From positions 36,071,501-36,135,500 of the forward strand of contig CP136897.1 of NCBI GenBank assembly GCA_034359265.1: a DNA stretch of 64,000 bases, in the 5' to 3' direction. Below, piece after piece: positions 56,394-64,000 of the stretch. A program made the translations under genes and the position numbers. Origin of the DNA: Canna indica (Eukaryota > Streptophyta > Magnoliopsida > Zingiberales > Cannaceae). The notes under the pieces are model-generated. The model worked only from the letters and a program-made list of their open reading frames with translations, was not told the origin of the DNA and did no database searches. How positions within the stretch are numbered: the stretch's first letter is position 1; each line of letters starts with the position of its first letter.

Positions 56394-56748
56394 TTTTATT
56401 TTTACCTATTTGATTGCACGACGAGATCATTTTTTTTACCAATCTTTCTAACCAAACGTTAAGGACGGATGACGTCGTCGCCATAAAATTTGGCTGTCGA
56501 TCGCCCGCCGCAACCTCTACGGCCGGCTCGATCGACCAACCGACCCGAAAAATTAAAGTTTGTAAATAAATAAGAAAAATAACATATCAATTATTATTTT
56601 TCGTTTAAAACGGGAGTAACTCCGTGCATTATTGTTCGATTTCAGCTTTTCACGTGGCGCTGAAAGGCGCACGAAGAGACGAAGAAAATGACCCCGAGCT
56701 GTCCCTCGGACGCTCACCCTTATTAGCCGACGATCAGAAGTGCATGAC

Positions 56749-56867
56749 GGGTGCGATCATATCAACACTAACGCACCGGTTCCCATCAGAACTTCGAAGT
56801 TAAGCATGCTTGTGCGAGAGTAGTACTAGGATGGGTGACCCCCTGGGAAGTTCGCGTGTTGCACTTG
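56749..56867 (+). rRNA. 5S rRNA: 5S rRNA gene, unit 120
   Basis: Diverged copy: C14T, G17A, A32T, C46T, G58A, G65T, C104T, T106G, C117T. In the spacer the palindrome is broken (GACGACTTCCTC) and TTGGCTGTCGATCG is replaced by TTATTTTTGATCG. Confidence 0.92.
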
Positions 56868-57232
56868 TTTTTTTACTACCTATTTGATTGTACGACGAGA
56901 TCATTTTTTTTACCAATTTTTCTAAACAAACGTTAAGGACGGACGACTTCCTCGCCATAAATCTTATTTTTGATCGCCCGCGCGGGGCCCGCCGCAACCT
57001 CTACGGCCGGCTCGATCGACCAACCGACCCGAAAAATTAAAATTTGTAAATAAATAAGAAAAATAACATTTCAATTATTATTTTTCGTTTAAAACGGGCG
57101 TAACTCCGTGCATTATTGTCCGATTTCAGCTTTTCACGTGGCGCTAAAAGGCGCGCGAAGAGAGGAAGAAAATGACCCCGAGCTGTCCCTCGGACGCTCG
57201 CCCTTATTAGCCGACGATCAGAAGAGCATGAC

Positions 57233-57350
57233 GGGTGCGATCATACCAGCACTAACGCACCGGATCCGATCAGAACTCCGAAGTTAAGCGTGGTTGGGCG
57301 AGAGTAGTACTAGGATGGGTGACCCCTGGGAAGTCCTCGTGTTGCACCTT
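57233..57350 (+). rRNA. 5S rRNA: 5S rRNA gene, unit 121
   Basis: 118 nt copy with one C missing in the C91-95 run, plus C36G and C61G. Its spacer (GCATGACGATATC, 11 bp GC-block deletion) matches that of unit 114. Confidence 0.94.
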
Positions 57351-57704
57351 TTTTTTTAAACCTATTTGATTGCATGACGATATCATTTTTTTTACCAATC
57401 TTTCTAACCAAACGTTAAGGACGGACGACGTCGTCGCCATAAAATTTGGCTGTTGATCGCCCGCCGCAACCTCTACGGCCAGCTCGATCGACCAACCCAC
57501 CCGAAAAATTAAAATTTGTAAATAAATAAGAAAAATAACATTTCAATTATTGTTTTTCGTTTAAAACGAGCGTAACTCCGTGCATTATTGTCCGATTTCA
57601 GCTTTTCCCGTGGCGCTGAAAGGCGCGCGAAGAGAGGAAGAAAATAACCCTGAATTGTCCCTCGGACGCTCAACCTTATTAGCCAACGATCAGAAGTGCA
57701 TGAC

Positions 57705-57823
57705 GGGTGCAATCATACTAGCACTAAAGCACCGGATCCCATCAGAACTCCGAAGTGAAGCGTGCTTGCGCGAGAGTGGTACTAGGATGGGTGACCCCTT
57801 GGGAAGTCCTCGTGTTGCACCTT
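57705..57823 (+). rRNA. 5S rRNA: 5S rRNA gene, unit 122 (65C/74G haplotype)
   Basis: Complete copy with G7A, C15T, C24A, T53G, G65C, A74G, C95T. It is the sister of unit 115. Confidence 0.94.
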
Positions 57824-58188
57824 TTTTTTTACTACCTATTTGATTGCACAACGAGATCATTTTTTTTACCAATGTTTCAAACCAAACGTTAAGGACGGAC
57901 GACGTCGTCGCCATAAATCTTGGCTGTCGATAGCCCGCGCGGGGACGCCGCAACCTCTACGGCCGACTCGATCGACCAACCGACCCGAAAAATTAAAATT
58001 TGTAAATAAATAAGAAAAATAACATTTCAATTATTATTTTTCGTTTAAAACGGGCGTAACTCCGTGCATTATTGTCCGATTTTAGCTTTTCACGTGGCGC
58101 TGAAAGGCGCGCGAAGAGACGAAGAAAATGACCCCGAGTTGTCCCTCGGACGCTCACCCTTATTAGCCGACGATCAGAAGTGCATGAC

Positions 58189-58307
58189 GGGTGCGATCAT
58201 ACTAGCACTAACGCACCGGATCCCATCAGAACTCCGAAGTGAAGCGTGCTTGCGCGGGAGTGGTACTAGGATGGGCGACCCCTTGGGAAGTCCTCGTGTT
58301 GCACCTT
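58189..58307 (+). rRNA. 5S rRNA: 5S rRNA gene, unit 123 (65C/74G haplotype)
   Basis: Complete copy with C15T, T53G, G65C, A69G, A74G, T88C, C95T. It is the sister of units 113 and 116. Confidence 0.94.
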
Positions 58308-58674
58308 TTTTTTTACTACCTATTTGATTGCACGATGAGATCATTTTTTTTACCAATCTTTCTAACCAAACGTTAAGGACGGACGACGTCGTCGCCATAA
58401 ATCTTGGTTGTCGATCGTCCGCGCGGGGCCCGCCGCAACCTCTACGGCAGGCTCGATCGACCAACCGACCCCAAAAATTAAAATTTGTAAATAAATAAGA
58501 AAAATAACATTTCAATTATTATTTTTCGTTTAAAACGGGCGTAACTCCGTGCATTATGTTCCGATTTTAGCTTTTCACGTGGCGCTGAAAGGCGCGCGAA
58601 GAGATAATAAAAATGACCCCCGAACTCTCCCTCGGACGCTCACCCTTATTAGCCGACGATCAGAAGTGCATGAC

Positions 58675-58793
58675 GGGTGCGATCATATCAGCACTAACGC
58701 ATCGGATCCCATCAGAAATTCGAAGTTAAGCGTGCTTGTGCGAGGGTAGTACTAGGATGGGTGACCCTCTGGGTAGTCCTCGTGTTGCACTTG
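58675..58793 (+). rRNA. 5S rRNA: 5S rRNA gene, unit 124
   Basis: Diverged copy: C14T, C28T, C44A, C46T, G65T, A71G, C94T, A100T, C117T, almost the unit 117 set. Confidence 0.92.
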
Positions 58794-59159
58794 TTTTTTT
58801 ACTACCTATTTGATTGCACGACGAGATCATTTTTTTTACTAATTTTTCTAACCAAACGTTAAGGACGAACGACGTCGTCGACATAAATCTTGCCTGTCGA
58901 TCGCCCGCGCCGGGCCCGCCGCAACCTCTACAGCCGGCTCGATCGACCAACCGACCCGAAAAATTAAAATTTATAAATAAATAAGAAAAATAACATTTCA
59001 ATTATTATTTTTCGTTTAAAACGGGCGTAACTCCGTGCATTATTGTCTGATTTCAGCTTTTCACGTGGCGCTGAAATGCGCGCGAAGAGACGAAGAAAAT
59101 GACCCCGAGCTGTCCCACGGAGGCTCACCCTTATTAGCCGACGATCAGAAGAGCATGAC

Positions 59160-59278
59160 GGGTGCGATCATACCAGCACTAACGCACCGGATCCCATCAG
59201 AACTCTGAAGTTAATCGTTCTTGGGCGAGAGTAGTACTAGGATGGGTGACCCCCTAGGAAGTCCTCATGTAGCACCTT
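59160..59278 (+). rRNA. 5S rRNA: 5S rRNA gene, unit 125
   Basis: Complete copy with C47T, G56T, G60T, G97A, G108A, T112A. It is followed by a long T run and the 11 bp GC-block deletion. Confidence 0.93.
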
Positions 59279-59633
59279 TTTTTTTTTTACCTATTTGAGT
59301 GCACGACGAGATCATTTTTTTTACCAATCTTTCTAACCAAACGTTAAGGACAGATGACGTCGTCGCCATAAAATTTGGCTGTCGATCGCCCGCCGCAACC
59401 TCTACGGCCGGCTCGATCGACCAACCGACCCGAAAAATTAAAATTTGTAAATAAATATGAAAAATAACATTTCAATTATTATTTTTCGTTTAAAACGGGC
59501 GTAACTCCGTGCATTATTGTTCGATTTCAGCTTTTCACGTGGCGCTGAAAGGCGCACGAAGAGACGAAGAAAATGACCCCCAGCTGTCACTCGGACGCTC
59601 ACCCTTATTAGCCGACGATCAGAAGTGCATGAC

Positions 59634-59752
59634 GGGTGCGATCATACCAGCACTAATGCACCGGATCCCATCAGAACTCAGAAGTTAAGCGTGCTTCGGT
59701 GAGAGTAGTACTAGGATGGTTGACCCCCTGGGAAGTCCTCGTGTTACACCTT
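59634..59752 (+). rRNA. 5S rRNA: 5S rRNA gene, unit 126
   Basis: Complete copy with C24T, C47A, G64C, C67T, G87T, G113A. The CTTCGGTGAG segment is shared only with truncated unit 59. Confidence 0.94.
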
Positions 59753-60118
59753 TTTTTTTACTACCTATTTGATTGCACGACGAGATCATTTTTTTTACCA
59801 ATCTTTCTAACCAAACGTTAAGGACGGACGACATCGTCGACATAAAATTTGGCTGTCGATCGCCCGCGCGGGGCCCGCCGCAACCTCTACGGCCGGCTCG
59901 ATCGACCAACCGACCCGAAAAATTAAAATTTGTAAATAAATAAGAAAAATAACATTTCAATTATTATTTTTCGTTTAAAACGGGCGTAACTCCGTGCATT
60001 ATTGTCCGATTTCAGCTTTTCACGTGGCGCTAAAAGGCGCGCGAAGAGAAGAATAAAATGACCCCGAGCTATCCCTCGGACGCTCACCCTTATTAGTCGA
60101 CGATCAGAAGTGCACGAC

Positions 60119-60237
60119 GGGTGCGATCATACCAGCACTAACGCACCGGATCCCATCAGAACTCCGAAGTTAAGCGTGCTTGGGCGAGAGTAGTACTAGG
60201 ATGGGTGACCCCCTAGGAAGTCCTCGTGTTGCACCTT
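60119..60237 (+). rRNA. 5S rRNA: 5S rRNA gene, unit 127
   Basis: Nearly consensus copy with only G97A seen. The spacer after it lacks about 11 bp (TCGATCGAGCCGAAAAA) and defines dimer type x. Confidence 0.97.
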
Positions 60238-60593
60238 TTTTTTTACTACCTATTTGATTGCACGACGAGATCATTTTTTTTACCAATCTTTCTAACCAAA
60301 CGTTAAGGACGGACGACGTCGTCGTCATCAAATTTGGCTGTCGATCGCCCGCGCGGGGCCCGCCGCAACCTCTACGGCCGGCTCGATCGAGCCGAAAAAT
60401 TAAAATTTGTAAATAAATAAGAAAAATAACATTTCAATTATTATTTTTCGTTTAAAACGGGCTTAAGTCCGTGCATTATTGTCCGATTTCAGCTTTTCAC
60501 GTGGCGCTAAAAGGCGCGAAGAGACGAAGAAAATGACCCCGAGCTATCCCTCGAACGCTCACCCTTATTAGCCGACGATCAGAAGTGCACGAC

Positions 60594-60711
60594 GGGTGCG
60601 ATCATACCAGCACTAACGCACCGGATCCCATCAGAACTCCGAAGTTAAGCGTGCTTGGGCGAGAGTAGTACTAGGATGGGTGACCCCTGGGAAGTCCTCG
60701 TGTTGCACCTT
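60594..60711 (+). rRNA. 5S rRNA: 5S rRNA gene, unit 128
   Basis: 118 nt copy lacking one C in the C91-95 run and otherwise consensus. The upstream spacer has GCTTAAGTCCG in place of GCGTAACTCCG (dimer type y). Confidence 0.96.
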
Positions 60712-61076
60712 TTTTTTTACTTCCTATTTGATTGCACGACGAGATCATTTTTTTTACCAATCTTTCTAACCAAACGTTAAGGACGGACGACGTCGTCGAC
60801 ATAAAATTTGGCTCTCGATCGCCTGCGCGGGGCCCGCCGCAACCTCTACGGCCGGCTCGATCGACCAATCGACCCGAAAAATTAAAATTTGTAAATAAAT
60901 AAGAAAAATAACATTTCAATTATTATTTTTTGTTTAAAACGGGCGTAATTCCGTGCATTATTGTCCGATTTCATCTTTTCACGTGGCGCTAAAAGGCGCG
61001 CGAAGAGACGAAGAAAATGACCCCGAGCTATCCCTAGGACGCTCACCCTTATTAGCCGCGATCAGAAGTGCACGAC

Positions 61077-61195
61077 GGGTGCGATCATACCAGCACTAAC
61101 GCACCGGATCCCATCAGAACTCCGAAGTTAAGCGTGCTTGGGCGAGAGTAGTACTAGGATGGGTGACCCCCTGGGAAGTTCTCGTGTTGCACCTT
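61077..61195 (+). rRNA. 5S rRNA: 5S rRNA gene, unit 129
   Basis: Nearly consensus copy with only C104T seen. Confidence 0.97.
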
Positions 61196-61563
61196 TTTTT
61201 TTTACTTCCTATTTGATTGCACGACGAGATCATTTTTTTTACCAATCTTTCTAACCAAACGTTAAGAACGGACGACGTCGTCGCCATAAAATTTGGCTGT
61301 CGATCGTCCGCGCGTGGCCCGCCGTAACCTCTACGGCAGGCTCGATCGTGCAACCGACCCAAAAAATTAAAATTTGTAAATAAATAACAAAAATAACATT
61401 TCAATTATTATTTTTCGTTTAAAACATGCGCAACTCCGTGCATTATTGTCCGATTTCAGCTTTTCACGTGGCGCTGAAAGGCGCGCAAAGAGATGAAGAA
61501 AATGACCCCCGAACTCTCCCTCGGACGCTCACCCTTATTAGCCGACGATCAGAAGTGCATGAC

Positions 61564-61682
61564 GGGTGCGATCATACCAGCACTAACGCACCGGATCCCA
61601 TCAGAACTCCGAAGTTAAGCATGCTTGGGCGAGAGTAGTACTAGGATGGGTGACCCCGTGGGAAGTCCTCGTGTTGCATCTT
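61564..61682 (+). rRNA. 5S rRNA: 5S rRNA gene, unit 130
   Basis: Complete copy with G58A, C95G, C116T. The spacer has the 11 bp GC-block deletion. Confidence 0.96.
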
Positions 61683-62036
61683 TTTTTTTTAACCTATTTG
61701 ATTGCTTGACGAGCTCATTTTTTTTACCAATCTTTCTAACCAAACGTTAAGGACGGACAACGTCGTAGCCATAAAATTTGGCTGTCGATCGCCCGCCGCA
61801 ACATCTACGACCGGCTCGATCGACCAACCGACCTGAAAAATTAAAATTTGTAAATAAAGAAGAAAAATAACATTTCAATTATTATTTTTCGTTTAAAACG
61901 GGCGTAACTCCGTGCATTATTGTCCGATTTCAGCTTTTCACGTGGCGCTGAAAGGCGCACGAAGAGACGAAGAAAATGACCCCGAGCTGTCACTCGGACG
62001 CTCACCCTTATTAGCCGACGATCAGAAGTGCATGAC

Positions 62037-62155
62037 GGGTGCGATCATACCAGCACTAATGCATCGGATCCCATCAGAACTCCGAAGTTAAGCGTGCTAG
62101 GGCGAGAGTAGTACTAGGATGTGTGACCCACTGGGAAGTCCTCGTGTTACACCTT
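62037..62155 (+). rRNA. 5S rRNA: 5S rRNA gene, unit 131
   Basis: Complete copy with C24T, C28T, T63A, G86T, C94A, G113A. The terminator is T3-G-T5. Confidence 0.94.
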
Positions 62156-62521
62156 TGTTTTTACTACCTATTTGATTGCACGACGAGATCATTTTTTTTA
62201 CCAATCTTTCTAACCAAACGTTAAGGACGGACGACATCGTCGACATAAAATTTGGCTGTCGATCGCCCGCGCGGGGCCCGCCGCAACCTCTACGGCAGGC
62301 TCGATCGACCAATCGACCCGAAAAATTAAAATTTGTAAATAAATAAGAAAAATAACATTTCAATTATTATTTTTCGTTTAAAACGGGCGTAACTCCGTGC
62401 ATTATTGTCCGATTTCAGCTTTTCACGTGGCGCTAAAAGGCGCGCGAAGAGAAGAATAAAATGACCCCGAGCTATCCCTCGGACGCTCACCCTTATTAGT
62501 CGACGATCAGAAGTGCACGAC

Positions 62522-62640
62522 GGGTGCGATCATACCAGCACTAACGCACCGGATCCCATCAGAACTCCGAAGTTAAGCGTGCTTGGGCGAGAGTAGTACT
62601 AGGATGGGTGACCCCCTAGGAAGTCCTCGTGTTGCACCTT
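62522..62640 (+). rRNA. 5S rRNA: 5S rRNA gene, unit 132
   Basis: Nearly consensus copy with only G97A seen. Dimer type x, as unit 127. Confidence 0.97.
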
Positions 62641-62997
62641 TTTTTTTACTACCTATTTGATTGCACGACGAGATCATTTTTTTTACCAATCTTTCTAACC
62701 AAACGTTAAGGACGGACGACGTCGTCGACATAAAATTTGGCTGTCGATCGCCCGCGCGAGGGCCCGCCGCAACATCTATGGCCGGCTCGATCGAGCCGAA
62801 AAATTAAAATTTGTAAATAAATAAGAAAAATAACATTTCAATTATTATTTTTCGTTTAAAACGGGCTTAAGTCCGTGCATTATTGTCCGATTTCAGCTTT
62901 TCACGTGGCGCTAAAAGGCGCGAAGAGACGAAGAAAATGACCCCGAGCTATCCCTCGGACGCTCACCCTTATTAGCCGACGATCAGAAGTGCACGAC

Positions 62998-63116
62998 GGG
63001 TGCGATCATACCGGCACTAACGCACCGGATCCCATCAGAACTCCGAAGTTAAGCGTGCTTGGGCGAGAGTAGTACTAGGATGGGTGACCCCCTGGGAAGT
63101 CCTCGTGTTGCACCTT
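62998..63116 (+). rRNA. 5S rRNA: 5S rRNA gene, unit 133
   Basis: Nearly consensus copy with only A16G seen. Intact boxes, helix I and T9 run make it one of the best candidates for an active gene. Dimer type y. Confidence 0.97.
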
Positions 63117-63482
63117 TTTTTTTACTTCCTATTTGATTGCACGACGAGATCATTTTTTTTACCAATCTTTCTAACCAAACGTTAAGGACGGACGACGTCG
63201 TCGACATAAAATTTGGCTCTCGATCGCCTGCGCGGGGCCCGCCGCAACCTCTACGGCCGGCTCGATCGACCAATCGACCCGAAAAATTAAAATTTGTAAA
63301 TAAATAAGAAAAATAACATTTCAATTATTATTTTTCGTTTAAAACGGGCGTAACTTCGTGCATTATTGTCCGATTTCATCTTTTCACGTGGCGCTAAAAG
63401 GCGCGCGAAGAGACGAAGAAAATGACCCCGAGCTATCCCTCGGACGCTCACCCTTATTAGCCGACGATCAGAAGTGCACGAC

Positions 63483-63601
63483 GGGTGCGATCATACCAGC
63501 ACTAACGCACCGGATCCCATCAGAACTCCGAAGTTAAGCGTGCTTGGGCGAGAGTAGTACTAGGATGGGTGACCCCCTAGGAAGTCCTCGTGTTGCACCT
63601 T
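63483..63601 (+). rRNA. 5S rRNA: 5S rRNA gene, unit 134
   Basis: Nearly consensus copy with only G97A seen. Dimer type x. Confidence 0.97.
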
Positions 63602-63957
63602 TTTTTTTACTACCTATTTGATTGCATGACGAGATCATTTTTTTTACCAATCTTTCTAACCAAGCGTTAAGGACGGACGACGTCGTCGACATAAAATTTG
63701 GCTGTCGATCGCCCGCGCGGGGCCCGCCGCAACCTCTACGGCCGGCTCGATCGAGCCGAAAAATTAAAATTTGTAAATAAATAAGAAAAATAACATTTCA
63801 ATTATTATTTTTCGTTTAAAACGGGCTTAAGTCCGTGCATTATTGTCCGATTTCAGCTTTTCACGTGGCGCTAAAAGGCGCGAAGAGACGAAGAAAATGA
63901 CCCCGAGCTATCCCTCGGACGCTCACCCTTATTAGCCGACGATCAGAAGTGCACGAC

Positions 63958-64000
63958 GGGTGCGAACATACTAGCACTAACGCACCGGATCCCATCAGAA
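63958..64000 (+). rRNA. 5S rRNA: 5S rRNA gene, unit 135, cut by window end
   Basis: The first 43 nt of a gene run off the window. T9A and C15T are visible. Dimer type y by its upstream spacer. Confidence 0.95.

Larger units (their letters stand above)
57233..59633 (+). repeat. Five-unit segment, copy 2 of a 3,356 bp spaced duplication
   Basis: Units 121-125. The gene of unit 121 differs from that of unit 114, but the spacer and the following four units match. Confidence 0.85.
62522..63482 (+). repeat. Two-unit x-y dimer repeat (961 bp)
   Basis: Type x (GATCGAGCCG spacer) alternates with type y (GCTTAAGTCCG). The same pair occurs at 60119-61076 and again from 63483 to the window end. Confidence 0.9.
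1..64000 (+). repeat. Tandem array of plant-type 5S rDNA units (about 485 bp period)
   Basis: The gene core recurs every 483-486 bp from edge to edge, always in the same orientation, with no foreign insertion. Exceptions to the period are deletions: 463 bp at unit 6, 458 and 458 bp at units 45-46, 172 bp at unit 48, 310 bp at unit 58, 193 bp at units 74 and 77, and 472-474 bp in several units from 53 to 62 kb. Each spacer (about 366 bp) holds the T-run terminator, a second T run, GACGACGTCGTC, a GC-rich block, TCGATCGA, an A/T-rich stretch, CACGTG, a small inverted repeat and a TATA-like element. I see nothing else in the spacers. The array runs past both window edges. Confidence 0.98.

Noticed and set aside
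1..64000. CRISPR array, because of regular direct repeats.
   Set aside because: The period is about 485 bp, the whole unit is repeated with no unique spacers, and the repeated core is a eukaryotic 5S rRNA gene.
1..64000. 5S-derived SINE or another mobile element instead of rDNA.
   Set aside because: Units are head-to-tail without target-site duplications, poly(A) tails, tRNA-like parts or unrelated flanks. Nothing interrupts the array.
228..64000. Exact T-run lengths as functional differences between units.
   Set aside because: T7 versus T8 versus T9 differences may be sequencing noise in homopolymers. Only runs interrupted by another base are reported.
1..64000. A hidden non-5S gene or novel system between units.
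   Set aside because: I followed every unit from gene to gene. Each spacer aligns to the common spacer apart from the deletions listed, so there is no room for another element.

Overview
The whole 64 kb window is one uninterrupted tandem array of nuclear 5S ribosomal RNA genes, all on the + strand. I located 135 gene copies. Of these, 129 are essentially full length (117-120 nt), 5 are truncated by internal deletions, and 1 is cut by the window end. The usual period is 483-486 bp: a gene of about 119 bp plus a spacer of about 366 bp. The gene starts GGGTGCGATCATACC, carries the plant-type core CATCAGAACTCCGAAG then TTAAGCGTGCTTGGGCGAG, and ends GTTGCACC before a run of T. This sequence and the unit length fit a flowering plant chromosome; I cannot name the species. 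No protein gene, tRNA, mobile element or other RNA gene is supported. The recurrent short reading frames (about 66-113 codons) are by-products of the repeat.

Numbering in the entries: gene position 1 is the first G of GGGTGCGATC. Substitutions such as C47T are relative to the consensus of the copies in this window and were read by eye. 'Unit n' counts genes from the left edge. Gene ends are set at position 119, two bases into the T run.

Unit anatomy, in order: the gene with its internal pol III promoter (A box, intermediate element, C box at about 50-97); a T8-T10 terminator; a second T7-T8 run about 45 bp further on; the palindrome GACGACGTCGTC; a GC-rich stretch around GCGCGGGGCCCGCCGC; TCGATCGA; an A/T-rich stretch of about 70 bp; a G-box CACGTG; a small inverted repeat CCGAG..CTCGG; a TATA-like TTATTAG at about -29; and usually C at -1.

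Region by region. 0-5 kb: diverged units, with one 3'-truncated gene at 2.66 kb. 5-21 kb: highly similar subtypes (a-f) arranged as multi-unit repeats, including a five-unit block of 2,420 bp repeated three times. 21-29 kb: more diverged and rearranged, with spacer deletions and two 5'-truncated genes. 29.2-33.7 kb: a four-unit, 1,941 bp repeat. 34.5-37 kb: a duplicated three-gene block that carries the same truncated gene twice. 39.3-45 kb: a five-unit, 2,425 bp repeat. 44.7-52.9 kb: an eight/nine-unit duplication of about 4.37 kb. 53.4-59.6 kb: a duplication at an offset of about 3,356 bp, with a nested three-unit repeat. 60-64 kb: alternating dimers.

The picture is local homogenisation by unequal exchange or segmental duplication on a background of many diverged variants. 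No novel gene system is visible. The points of interest are the multi-unit repeat architecture, the deletion junctions, and a dispersed variant haplotype that alters the loop E motif of 5S rRNA.
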